Below are positions 43,101 to 51,397 of a stretch of DNA of 64,000 nt, one piece after another; the first letter of the stretch is position 1; each line of letters begins with the position of its first letter. The stretch spans positions 1 to 64,000 of the forward strand of contig JBAZKW010000011.1 of the NCBI GenBank assembly GCA_041650595.1. Direction: 5' to 3'. Both the position numbers and the translations under genes were made by a program. The notes under the pieces were generated by a model that searched no databases, was not told the DNA's origin, and saw only the letters and a program-made list of their open reading frames with translations. This DNA comes from CALFCX01 sp041650595 (lineage in GTDB: Bacteria; Margulisbacteria; WOR-1; JAKLHX01).

Positions 43101-44038
43101 TTGTCTTTTATCACGGCAAGCAATTTATCTTTTGCCTCTTCCACCGGTCCTGACATGACGATACCGGATGCTCTTTGATGTCCGCCTCCGCCAAGCTCTT
43201 TGGCGACCAGTTGAATATTCCTTTGTTTTGATCTCAGATTAACCTTAATTTTGCCGTCCGACATTTCCCGCAAGAACACCGCGATATCAACGCCTTTTAT
43301 GGCCCGTATCCTGTCGGCGATCGAGCTCGTCTCTTCATCCAAGGCTCCGGCGCTTTCTATCTCTCCCCTTGTAAGCCAGGTATAAGCGACCTGCCCGTCA
43401 ATGATCGTTTCGGTCTTTTCCAGGGCTTTTGCGAGTATTTTCATTTCGGACCTTGTCTTTGATTCGTATATTTTTATCGCAATGTCATGAGGATCGGCTC
43501 CCGCTTCTACCAGCGCGGCCGCGATCTTAAACACTTTTGCTGTCGCATTGTCATATTTAAAATTACCGGTATCGGTCACTATGGCGCTGTAAATAGCTAT
43601 CGCCATATCCTCATTAAGTTCTAATTTCAACTTTTTTGAAAGATCATATATCAATTCTCCGGTAGAGGAACACTTCTTTATGAAATTGATATCCCCGAAC
43701 TTGGTGTTGTCCACGTGATGATCGATATTTATCACTAGGTCGGAGAGCTTTTCTATCCCGGTAAAGCCCGGTATTCTTTTGGAATCCGCGCAGTCAAGAG
43801 CAACTATGGCATCAAACTTTGACAATCCGTCTATGGAAGAAGATACTTTATCGGTATATTTTAAGAACTTGTAAACTTCGGGTATGGGGCCCGAACAATA
43901 TACTGAGAATTTTTTTTCTAGTTTTTCAAGCATAGAGCAGAACGCGCTTGCGGACCCTATAGTATCCCCGTCGGGATCTACATGCATGCATACGAGAAAA
44001 CTTTTCGAGTTATTTATCGCTTGGACTATTTTTTCCAT
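43085..44038 (-). CDS. nrnA: DHH-family nanoRNase/pAp phosphatase
   Basis: A 317-residue DHH-DHHA1 phosphoesterase. Metal-binding residues lie in MHVDPDGDTIGS, VALDCADSKR and NIDHHVDNT; the DHHA1 motif is LGGGGHQRASG. NrnA enzymes degrade short RNAs and 3',5'-pAp. It overlaps rbfA by 29 bases and truB by 16, an arrangement common to many bacteria. Confidence 0.94.
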   Translation of the reverse strand: MEKIVQAINNSKSFLVCMHVDPDGDTIGSASAFCSMLEKLEKKFSVYCSGPIPEVYKFLKYTDKVSSSIDGLSKFDAIVALDCADSKRIPGFTGIEKLSDLVINIDHHVDNTKFGDINFIKKCSSTGELIYDLSKKLKLELNEDMAIAIYSAIVTDTGNFKYDNATAKVFKIAAALVEAGADPHDIAIKIYESKTRSEMKILAKALEKTETIIDGQVAYTWLTRGEIESAGALDEETSSIADRIRAIKGVDIAVFLREMSDGKIKVNLRSKQRNIQLVAKELGGGGHQRASGIVMSGPVEEAKDKLLAVIKDKWTQL

Positions 44039-44366
44039 TTTTTTTGCTCATCAGGTTCCACAGACGGCTGGCCTTTTCAAGGGATTCGTCATAAGCGAAT
44101 CTCAATTTTGGCACCATGCGCAACGCTAATTTGTCTCCTAATATCCCTTTGACATATCCCGTCGCGCGGTCGAGCGCTTCCATGGAAGTTTTTTTCTTTT
44201 CTTCCTCTCCCAGTACGCTGACATAAACCGTAGCGTTTTCAAGGTCGGGAGAAACCGCAACTTTTGTGACAGTCACAAATCCGAGACCCGGATCGTCCAG
44301 GTCTTTGGTGAGGATCCCGCTGACAATCTTTTTAATCTGCTCGGCTACCCGTTCAGGCCTTGACAT
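44010..44366 (-). CDS. rbfA: Ribosome-binding factor A
   Basis: A 118-residue KH-fold 30S maturation factor. The family pattern is clear: RPERVAEQIKKIVSGIL, FVTVTKVAVSPDLENATVYVS and a RMVPKLRFAYDESLEKA end. It overlaps infB by 14 bases and nrnA by 29. Confidence 0.94.
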   Translation of the reverse strand: MSRPERVAEQIKKIVSGILTKDLDDPGLGFVTVTKVAVSPDLENATVYVSVLGEEEKKKTSMEALDRATGYVKGILGDKLALRMVPKLRFAYDESLEKASRLWNLMSKKNGKNSPSDK

Positions 44367-46428
44367 GCTTTTTCTTTACCCGCATTTCGAATTGTTCTAT
44401 CACGTCCTCGACCTTGAGCCCGTCAAAATTAGATATCGTGATGCCGCATTCAAGTCCGGCTGCCACCTCTTTTACGTCATCCTTAAACCTTTTTAAAGTT
44501 GAAATAGCGCCCTCGGCAATTTTTTCACTGTTGCGCAGGACCCTTGCCTTAGAGCCTCTTACAACCTTGCCGTCCGATACTATACAGCCAGCGATCGTCC
44601 CTACCTTAGAATATTTGAACATTTGTCTGACCGCCGCGTGTGCAGTTACCGCCTCTTCGTATTCGGGTTCCAGCATTCCCTCAAGAGCCATTTTTATATC
44701 ATCGATAACTTCGTAAATTATGGAATACATGCGGACATCTACTCCTTCGCTGTCCGCAAGCGCTTTGGTCTCGCCTTCAAAATCAACATTAAAGCCGACA
44801 ATTATGGCTTCGGAGGCTTTGGAAAGCATTATATCGCCCTGTGTTATGTTGCCCGTACTGTTCCTTATTATATTAGTCTTGATGTTTCCCGCCGAAAGTT
44901 CTTCAAGTGAGCTCACAAGAGCTTCCTGCGAGCCGTGGACATCCGCCTTTATTATCAGATTAAGGCCTTTTACTTCGTCACCGGATTTTACTTTTTGTGA
45001 AAAATCTTCCAGCGAGATGACCTTGCCACGAAGCTTGCTTTGGTCCTGGCTTTGGCTGTTTTGTTCGGCTATGGTCCGTGCCTCTTTTTCGCTGGGCATG
45101 ACCTTAAAAACATCTCCTGACTGCGGGACCGAAGAAATACCAAGTATCTTTATTGGAAAAGCAGGCCCTGCTTTCGATATCCTTTTTCCTTTGTCATTGA
45201 TAAGCGCCCTAATTTTTCCGCTTGTTCCTCCCGAATAGAAGGCATCTCCGACCCTTAATGTACCTTCTTGCACTATTACCGTGGCCACGGGGCCCATAGA
45301 CTTGTCCATATAAGACTCTATTATCACACCTGCGGCAGGACAGGACGGATTGGCCTTTAGTTCCTGCATATCGGCCATCAAAAGTATCATCTCTAAAAGC
45401 GACTCGATCCCCGTACCTTTTAGTGCAGAAACTCCTACAGTTACAGTACTACCGCCCCATTCTTCGGGAGTCAGGTCAAATTCTGAGAGTTGCTGTTTTA
45501 CTCTGTCCGGAGAAGCGTCTGGCTTGTCTATCTTGTTTATGGCAACTATTATCGGAACATTCGAAGCTTTTGCATGGTCTATTGCTTCTTTGGTCTGGGG
45601 CATAATGCCGTCATCAGCCGCTACCACAAGCACGACAATATCCGTTACGTTGGCACCTCTCGCCCGCAATGCAGTAAATGCCTCGTGGCCCGGGGTGTCC
45701 AAAAAAGTTATCTGCCTGCCGTTTATCTCTACCTGGTAGGCTCCTATGTGCTGTGTAATGCCTCCGGCTTCGGTATCTATGACATTTGTCTTTCTTATCG
45801 CGTCCAAAAGCTTGGTCTTGCCATGGTCCACATGCCCCATTACCGTCACTATCGGCGGGCGGGTCACTAATTTTGATTTATCAACGGTCCTGCAGGCATC
45901 TATTTTTTCGGAAGCTTTTTCCTCATATACAAGATCTATGCCAAGTTTTAAGGCCGCCTTGCTGGCAATCTCAAAATTTATCCTTTGGTTGATAGTAGCA
46001 AGGATCCCTTCCAGTAGCAGCTGTTTAATAAGGTCTACCGGCCTTACTTCCAGGCGGGCGGCAAGGTCTTTTACGGATATTTCTTTTTCGCTTAAGGCAA
46101 CTATCTTATTTGAGACTGCAGCAGCAGGTGGCATGGGAGCAGTTTCCGCAGGCGGAAGTTCTATAACGGCGGCTGGTTCCGGGCTGGCTTTTTCTGCCGG
46201 AGCTTTTGCAGTTTTTACCGCGGCAGGTTCTTGTTTCTTGCTTTTTCCGGATTTTATAAGTTCTGTTATCAGTTTTGCAGATTCTTCATCTATGGACGAA
46301 GCTTTGGTCTTTGCGTTTATGTCAAGGTCCTTAAGTATAGAAAGGAGTTCTTTGACATCTGTTTTCAGCTCTTTAGATAGAGCTTCAACCTTTATCTTCT
46401 TCGGAGCTGCTTTCTTTTTTACCGGCAT
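44353..46428 (-). CDS. infB: Translation initiation factor IF-2
   Basis: A 691-residue GTPase that places initiator tRNA on the ribosome. The N-terminus (1-110) is Lys/Ala/Pro-rich with a short IF2N-like domain; a second IF2N domain precedes the G domain. GTPase motifs G1 GHVDHGKT (198-205), DTPGHEAF, and NKID are intact, followed by domains II, III and the fMet-tRNA-binding IV. It is short for the family because of a reduced N-terminal region. It lies 27 bases after nusA. Confidence 0.96.
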   Translation of the reverse strand: MPVKKKAAPKKIKVEALSKELKTDVKELLSILKDLDINAKTKASSIDEESAKLITELIKSGKSKKQEPAAVKTAKAPAEKASPEPAAVIELPPAETAPMPPAAAVSNKIVALSEKEISVKDLAARLEVRPVDLIKQLLLEGILATINQRINFEIASKAALKLGIDLVYEEKASEKIDACRTVDKSKLVTRPPIVTVMGHVDHGKTKLLDAIRKTNVIDTEAGGITQHIGAYQVEINGRQITFLDTPGHEAFTALRARGANVTDIVVLVVAADDGIMPQTKEAIDHAKASNVPIIVAINKIDKPDASPDRVKQQLSEFDLTPEEWGGSTVTVGVSALKGTGIESLLEMILLMADMQELKANPSCPAAGVIIESYMDKSMGPVATVIVQEGTLRVGDAFYSGGTSGKIRALINDKGKRISKAGPAFPIKILGISSVPQSGDVFKVMPSEKEARTIAEQNSQSQDQSKLRGKVISLEDFSQKVKSGDEVKGLNLIIKADVHGSQEALVSSLEELSAGNIKTNIIRNSTGNITQGDIMLSKASEAIIVGFNVDFEGETKALADSEGVDVRMYSIIYEVIDDIKMALEGMLEPEYEEAVTAHAAVRQMFKYSKVGTIAGCIVSDGKVVRGSKARVLRNSEKIAEGAISTLKRFKDDVKEVAAGLECGITISNFDGLKVEDVIEQFEMRVKKKHVKA

Positions 46429-46435
46429 TTTTTAC

Positions 46436-46470
46436 CCCGCCTGCCATCGCTGCGCTCAGGCGCTGGCGGG
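46436..46470. repeat. Palindromic repeat at the nusA-infB junction
   Basis: CCCGCC ... GGCGGG arms with CATCGCTGCGCTCAGGCGC between. The element encodes the last NusA codons and its TGA stop and fills the gap to infB, so it may have replaced the original nusA 3' end. Confidence 0.6.
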
Positions 46471-47547
46471 CATGGCCTCTCCGCTGTTTTCAACGTCGAT
46501 TTCCGCAGCAGGCTGCTTTTCTGCATCGCTTTTGATATCTATCTTCCATCCGGTAAGCTTTGAAGCAAGCCTTACGTTCTGGCCTTCTTTGCCGATCGCC
46601 AGTGACAGCTGGCTGTCAGGAACGGTAACAACAGCCGTTTGTTCCTCCGGTTTAAGCTCTATTTTAACAGGTTTAGCCGGGCTTAGAGCGTTGGCAATGT
46701 ATGCTTTGGGGTCCGCTTTCCATTCTATGATATCTATTCTTTCATTTCCCAGTTCCCTCACAATGTTCTGTATCCTGGCTCCCATATGCCCAACACAGGT
46801 CCCGACAACGCTCACGTTGGCATCTTTTGACTCAACGGCTATCTTTGTCCTGCGGCCTGCTTCGCGAACCACATTCTTTATCTCAAGCACGCCTTCGGCT
46901 ATTTCCGGTACTTCAAGTTCGAACAGTTTTTTTACAAGGCCCGGATTGGTCCTGGATATAAGGATATGCGGACCTTTTGAGGTCCTTGATACTTCCGCAA
47001 CATATACTTTGATCCTGTCCTTGGGACGCAGCGCCTCCGAAGGCTCTACTTCTGAAAAAGGCAGGAGTGTTTCCACTCTGCCCAGGTTGACCAGGTATCC
47101 GTTATATTCTTTCTGTTGGATGGTGCCGGTAACTATTTCTCCCTGTTTTTTTGTGAATTCATCAAAGGCCATATCCTTTTCAGCTTCCCTGATTCGCTGC
47201 ATTATTACCTGTTTGGCGGTTTGCGCGGCAAGGCGTCCGAAATCTTTGGGAGTCACGTCAAAGGTGACCTGTCCGCCTATTTCGGCTTCTTTATCCGTTT
47301 TTTTGGCTTCTGCCAGGCTTATTTCAAGCTCGGGGTCAACGAGCTCTTCGACAATATTTTTGGCCGCAAATACTTTTACATTGCCTTCATCGTCGATCTT
47401 TATGCTCAGGTTTTCGCCTGTTCCCGGTATTTTCTTGCGGCTGGCAGAAAGCAAAGCCGCTTCGACCGCGGATACCAGCACCTCTTTTGGTATCCCGCGT
47501 TCATTCTGGATCACGGTGAGCATTGTTTTAAAGCCTTCGATCTTCAT
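46456..47547 (-). CDS. nusA: Transcription termination/antitermination factor NusA
   Basis: A 363-residue NusA with N-terminal RNAP-binding domain, S1 domain (GEIVTGTIQQKEYNGYLVNL) and two KH domains (VCVGHMGARIQNIV-like GTCVGHMGARIQ, then LAIGKEGQNVRLASKL). It has no C-terminal acidic repeats, as in the Bacillus type. The last few residues come from a repeat. It leads the nusA-infB-rbfA-nrnA-truB set; rimP is not present directly upstream. Confidence 0.95.
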   Translation of the reverse strand: MKIEGFKTMLTVIQNERGIPKEVLVSAVEAALLSASRKKIPGTGENLSIKIDDEGNVKVFAAKNIVEELVDPELEISLAEAKKTDKEAEIGGQVTFDVTPKDFGRLAAQTAKQVIMQRIREAEKDMAFDEFTKKQGEIVTGTIQQKEYNGYLVNLGRVETLLPFSEVEPSEALRPKDRIKVYVAEVSRTSKGPHILISRTNPGLVKKLFELEVPEIAEGVLEIKNVVREAGRRTKIAVESKDANVSVVGTCVGHMGARIQNIVRELGNERIDIIEWKADPKAYIANALSPAKPVKIELKPEEQTAVVTVPDSQLSLAIGKEGQNVRLASKLTGWKIDIKSDAEKQPAAEIDVENSGEAMPASA

Positions 47548-47566
47548 GTCCCTTAATCCCCTTTAA

Positions 47567-47594
47567 TAAAACAAAAAGTGGGTATACTCCCACT
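47567..47594 (-). terminator. Rho-independent terminator after groEL
   Basis: Minus strand: stem AGTGGG / CCCACT with a 6-base loop followed by TTTTTGTTTT. It lies between groEL and nusA, so it should end the heat-shock transcript and leave nusA to its own promoter. Confidence 0.82.
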
Positions 47595-47665
47595 GGTTTT
47601 AGCCGCCTGATTCAATTAGTTTTATAATATCATATGCTACCCGGGTTGGCAAGAGGTAAAAAAAC

Positions 47666-47695
47666 AGGGGCGGTCGCCGCAGCGACCGCCCTCTA
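47666..47695. repeat. Family A palindromic repeat downstream of groEL
   Basis: GGGGCGGTCGC / GCGACCGCCCTCTAC; a GC-rich hairpin 20 bases beyond the groEL stop codon, upstream of the terminator at 47567-47594. Confidence 0.75.
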
Positions 47696-47715
47696 CAATG
47701 ATGACAACGGAGGTT

Positions 47716-49365
47716 TTACATCATATCCCCGTATCCGCCGCCCATGCCTCCCGGCATAGCAGGTGCGGATTTTTCCTTCTCGGGCTTTTCCGCGATCAAC
47801 GCTTCCGTAGTAAGCAGCATGCTTGAGATGCTTGCCGCATTCTGGAGCGCCGATCTGGTCACCTTGAGAGGATCCACGATTCCCGCTTTTATCATGTCTG
47901 TAAATTCAAATGTCTGCGCGTTGAAGCCAAAGCTGGAATCTTTGCTGTTCTTTATCTTTTCGATAACGACAGAACCTTCCCAGCCGGCATTGTCCGATAT
48001 CTGCTTAAGGGGTTCCTCAAGGGCTTTTTTCACAATGGCAACACCGATCTTTTCGTCCCCTCCGGTCTTTTCCTCAAGCTTTGCTACATCATCTATAGCA
48101 TGTATCAGTGCCGCGCCGCCTCCGGCGATTATCCCCTCTTCGACAGCGGCCCTGGTGGCCGAAAGAGCATCTTCTATTCTGTGCTTTTTCTCCTTGAGCT
48201 CTGTCTCGGTAGCGGCTCCGGCCTTGACAACAGCTACGCCGCCGGAAAGCTTGGCCAGACGTTCCTGGAGCTTTTCTTTGTCATAGGAAGAATCGCTGAG
48301 CTCTATCTCTTTCTTGATCTGAGAGATCCGGTCCTTTACGGCTTCTTTTTTGCTGCCGTCTTCCGTTATGATGGTGGTCTTTTCTTTTTCGACGATTATC
48401 TTTTTGGCCTTACCCAAAAGCGTCTCTTCGACTTTCTCAAGACTGGCTCCGGTATCTTCCGATATGACCGTGCCTCCCGTGAGAATGGCTATGTCTTCGA
48501 GCATGGATTTGCGCCTGTCGCCAAAACCCGGGGCCTTTACCGCGACACAGTTTATTGTGCCTCTAAGTTTGTTGACCACTATCGTTGCAAGAGCTTCACC
48601 TTCGATATCATCGGCTATAATAAGAAGTGGTTTACTTGCCTGGACGACCTTTTCAAGCGTGGGGAGAAGGTCCTTTATCGCGCTTATCTTTTTGTCGGTG
48701 AGAAGGATATATGCGTCTTCGAGTATGGCCTCCATCCTTTCCCTGTCGGTAATAAGATACGGGGAAGCATAGCCTTTGTCGAACTGCATGCCTTCCACCA
48801 CTTCAAGCGTCGTATCAATGCCTTTGCTTTCTTCAACGGTTATTACGCCGTCTTTGCCTACTTTTTCCATGGCATCGGCAATAAGATTCCCTATTTCGGC
48901 GTCATTGTTGGCAGAAATAGAAGCTACCTGTGCTATGGCTTCTTTGGTCTCTACTTTTTTGCTCTCTTTTTTAAGCTTGGCAATCGTGGTTTTTACGGCC
49001 ATTTCGATGCCTCTTTTTATAGCCATTGGATTGGCGCCTGATACTACGTTCTTAAGGCCCGCCTTAAAAATGGCCTGGCCCAGGACCGTAGCTGTAGTCG
49101 TACCGTCACCCGCTATATCATTGGTCTTGCTCGCGACTTCTTTAAGAAGCTGAGCTCCCATGTTCTCAAACGGGTCTTCCAGGTCGATCTCCTTTGCAAT
49201 GGTCACACCGTCGTTGGTTATTGTCGGCGAGCCCCATTTCTTTTCGAGAACTACATTCCTTCCGCGGGGTCCCAGTGTGGCTTTAACCGCATTGGCTACC
49301 TTATTTACTCCTCGTTCCAACGCTCTCCATGCCTCATCGCTAAAAATTATTTCTTTTGCACCCAT
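47716..49365 (-). CDS. groL: Chaperonin GroEL
   Basis: A 549-residue chaperonin. ATP-site GDGTTTATVL, the LGPRGRNVVLEKKWGSPTITNDG start and the GGM-rich tail (MPGGMGGGYGDMM) are typical. It folds proteins with GroES in an ATP cycle. It follows groES by 24 bases in one operon controlled by the CIRCE element at 49743-49769. Confidence 0.98.
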   Translation of the reverse strand: MGAKEIIFSDEAWRALERGVNKVANAVKATLGPRGRNVVLEKKWGSPTITNDGVTIAKEIDLEDPFENMGAQLLKEVASKTNDIAGDGTTTATVLGQAIFKAGLKNVVSGANPMAIKRGIEMAVKTTIAKLKKESKKVETKEAIAQVASISANNDAEIGNLIADAMEKVGKDGVITVEESKGIDTTLEVVEGMQFDKGYASPYLITDRERMEAILEDAYILLTDKKISAIKDLLPTLEKVVQASKPLLIIADDIEGEALATIVVNKLRGTINCVAVKAPGFGDRRKSMLEDIAILTGGTVISEDTGASLEKVEETLLGKAKKIIVEKEKTTIITEDGSKKEAVKDRISQIKKEIELSDSSYDKEKLQERLAKLSGGVAVVKAGAATETELKEKKHRIEDALSATRAAVEEGIIAGGGAALIHAIDDVAKLEEKTGGDEKIGVAIVKKALEEPLKQISDNAGWEGSVVIEKIKNSKDSSFGFNAQTFEFTDMIKAGIVDPLKVTRSALQNAASISSMLLTTEALIAEKPEKEKSAPAMPGGMGGGYGDMM

Positions 49366-49389
49366 GAAAATTCACTCCCCTTCTTGTTT

Positions 49390-49683
49390 TTAGTTTTTTA
49401 CTGCCAATATATCCCTCTCCTGAAGGATGATATATTCTTCGTTGTCCAATTTTACTTCGGTCCCGCCGTATTTGGCGTAGATCACCTTGTCCCCGACTTT
49501 TACTTCAACAGGGACTCTCTGGCCGTTGTCAAATATTCTTCCCAGGCCTACCGCTATAACTGTCCCCATCTGGGGCTTTTCTTTCGCGGTATCCGGCAGC
49601 ACAATGCCGCTTTGGGTCTTTTCTTCGGACGGCTCCTGCTTTACGACCACCCTGTCTCCGAGCGGCCTCAAATTCTTCGCCAT
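49390..49683 (-). CDS. groS: Co-chaperonin GroES
   Basis: A 97-residue GroES. The conserved start is MAKNLRPLGDRVVVK at 49683, preceded by GGAGG; an open frame running further upstream crosses the promoter and CIRCE and is not used. The mobile loop (EEKTQSGIVLPDTAKEK) is present. It caps GroEL. Confidence 0.97.
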   Translation of the reverse strand: MAKNLRPLGDRVVVKQEPSEEKTQSGIVLPDTAKEKPQMGTVIAVGLGRIFDNGQRVPVEVKVGDKVIYAKYGGTEVKLDNEEYIILQERDILAVKN

Positions 49684-49728
49684 TTTCTTCCGACCTCCTT
49701 CCGACCGTATTTTTTTAACCTGCAAATA

Positions 49729-49769
49729 AGTATACCAACTGCTTAGCACTCTGTCAAGGGGAGTGCTAA
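49729..49769 (-). promoter_or_regulatory. groES promoter overlapped by a perfect CIRCE operator
   Basis: CIRCE TTAGCACTC-N9-GAGTGCTAA lies at 49743-49769, matching the HrcA-operator consensus exactly. On the minus strand a perfect -35 TTGACA (49757-49752) falls inside the operator, with a 17-base spacer and -10 TATACT (49734-49729). HrcA binding would occlude the promoter. HrcA is not encoded in this window. Confidence 0.96.
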
Positions 49770-49773
49770 AGAA

Positions 49774-49888
49774 AGTGCTGAAGCGCAGAAGATCTGAAGC
49801 AGGGCAGAAATTCAAAATCACATTAAACTAAAGCAGACACCTCATCAATTATTACTTCAGCACTTCAGAGCTTCAGTTCTTCAGCGCT
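49774..49888. repeat. Family C repeat array (CTGAAG units)
   Basis: Irregular GTGCTGAAG and CTTCAGCAC units occupy the gap between the groES promoter and the ROK kinase. It is related to the lexA-leader array at 26236-26316. The inverted ends could form a long hairpin. Confidence 0.7.
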
Positions 49889-49895
49889 ATCGTGC

Positions 49896-49907
49896 TATAA
49901 TTTCTCC
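49896..49907 (+). promoter_or_regulatory. -10 box of the ROK kinase gene, probable leaderless start
   Basis: TATAAT at 49896-49901, six bases before the ATG. The transcript would start at or near the first codon. The -35 region is poor. Confidence 0.55.
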
Positions 49908-50786
49908 ATGAAAAAGCTCATTGCCGGAGTAGATCTTGGCGGAACAAAAATATCCGCTGCGGTAGCATCTGCCGACGGAAAATTACTTGCCATAGAGACC
50001 ATCCCTACTCTTGCTCACCTGGGAGTTAGTAAAGTCACTGACAGGATCGCCTTTGCTGTGAAATCCGCCTGCAAAAAAGCAGGGGTAACAATGAAGCAGA
50101 TAAAATGTATAGGCATAGGAGCTCCCGGGCCTGTGGATCCAAAGACTGGATATGTAAATAACCCCCCAAATCTGAAAGGATGGAAAAGGGTCAACTTAAA
50201 GAAAATAATGGCAAAAAAGCTCGGGAAAAAGATAATTCTGGAGAATGATGCCAATTGTGCGGCTCTAGCCGAGCTTAATTTTGGGGCCGGCCGCAGGTTC
50301 AATACCTTTATATATGTTACGCTGAGCACGGGCATAGGCGGCGGAATAGTCATAGACAAAAAACTCTATACCGGTTTTTCCGGTTCAGCCGGCGAGGTTG
50401 GACATACAGTTATAGATATTGACGGCCCAAAATGTACATGCGGAAAACGAGGACATCTGGAAGGACTTGCGGCAGGTCCTGCCGTAGAAAAAAGGTCCAA
50501 AATGTCGCCTGAAAAGCTTGGGGCATTGGCAAGAAAAGGCAACAAAAAAGCGTTAAAAGAAATCGACTATACAGGGCACCTAATTGGCCTTGGTTTTTCT
50601 AATATCGTGAATATTATGAACCCCGAAGCTATAATAGTGGGCGGAGGCCTAACAAACCTGGGGAAACCTTTGTTTGAGGCAATTAAAACTACGGTAAAAG
50701 AAAACGCTCTTGCTGCGGTAAAGATCATTCCTGCACATCTTAAGAAAAATGTCGGGGTTATTGGAGCGGTAGCACTATGTCTATAG
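49908..50786 (+). CDS. ROK-family sugar kinase (putative glucokinase)
   Basis: A 292-residue ROK kinase. ATP-binding GVDLGGTKISAAV, GIGAPGPVD, the catalytic Asp in LENDANCAALAE and STGIGGGIV are conserved. The zinc-binding region reads CTCGKRGHLEGLAAG: the third Cys of the usual CxCGxxGCxE motif is His. It probably phosphorylates glucose or a related hexose. It overlaps hisH by ten bases, an odd coupling of sugar and histidine genes. Confidence 0.87.
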   Translation: MKKLIAGVDLGGTKISAAVASADGKLLAIETIPTLAHLGVSKVTDRIAFAVKSACKKAGVTMKQIKCIGIGAPGPVDPKTGYVNNPPNLKGWKRVNLKKIMAKKLGKKIILENDANCAALAELNFGAGRRFNTFIYVTLSTGIGGGIVIDKKLYTGFSGSAGEVGHTVIDIDGPKCTCGKRGHLEGLAAGPAVEKRSKMSPEKLGALARKGNKKALKEIDYTGHLIGLGFSNIVNIMNPEAIIVGGGLTNLGKPLFEAIKTTVKENALAAVKIIPAHLKKNVGVIGAVALCL

Positions 50787-51397
50787 CTATAATTGATTAC
50801 GGGGCCGGTAATCTAAGGAGCGTACAAAAGGCGCTCGAAAAACTCGGATTCTCTTCATTTATTACCAAAGACAAAGCTGCGGTCATTTCTTCACATGGGA
50901 TCATTCTTCCCGGGGTCGGAGCTTTTGACAGCGCATTAAAAGAACTTCGGTCGCTCGGCATAGACAGTCTTTTGAAATCGCAGATAGAAGAAGGGAAACC
51001 TTTTCTGGGACTTTGTCTGGGCATGCAGGTGCTATTTGAAGAAAGCGAAGAAGGCCGCGAAAAAGGACTTGGCCTGATAAAAGGCAGGGTAAAAAAATTC
51101 TCTTTTACAAAGGACACCGCCTTAAAAGTCCCTCACATGGGTTGGAACAACCTTTTGATCAAACAACCCGCATGCCCTATCATGAAAAACATACCCCAGA
51201 ACGTTAAAGTATATTTTGTGCATTCATACTACTGCGAGCCTCAGAACTCGATCGACATGCTTACAGAGACTGATTACGGTTTAAAGTTCGCTTCTTCCGT
51301 GAGCCGGGACAATCTTTTCGCCCTGCAGTTCCATCCGGAAAAAAGCGGCGAGATAGGCCTTGAGATACTCAAAAACTTCGGAGGACTGTGCAAATGA
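50777..51397 (+). CDS. hisH: Imidazole glycerol phosphate synthase, glutaminase subunit
   Basis: A 206-residue class I glutamine amidotransferase that feeds ammonia to HisF. The nucleophile Cys is in LGLCLGMQVLFE; the His and Glu of the triad are in LQFHPEKSG. No hisF is present here. It is followed by hisA with an ATGA overlap. Confidence 0.94.
   Translation: MSIAIIDYGAGNLRSVQKALEKLGFSSFITKDKAAVISSHGIILPGVGAFDSALKELRSLGIDSLLKSQIEEGKPFLGLCLGMQVLFEESEEGREKGLGLIKGRVKKFSFTKDTALKVPHMGWNNLLIKQPACPIMKNIPQNVKVYFVHSYYCEPQNSIDMLTETDYGLKFASSVSRDNLFALQFHPEKSGEIGLEILKNFGGLCK

Noticed and set aside
45746..47566. Long plus-strand open frame (606 codons) over infB and nusA
   Set aside because: It is the antisense shadow of two well-conserved genes and has the Ser/Ile-rich composition typical of such shadows.
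48100..49041. Plus-strand 313-codon open frame over groEL
   Set aside because: Antisense to a highly conserved chaperonin; no ribosome-binding site or family resemblance.
49684..49821. N-terminal extension of GroES
   Set aside because: It runs through the promoter and the CIRCE operator, so it cannot be coding.
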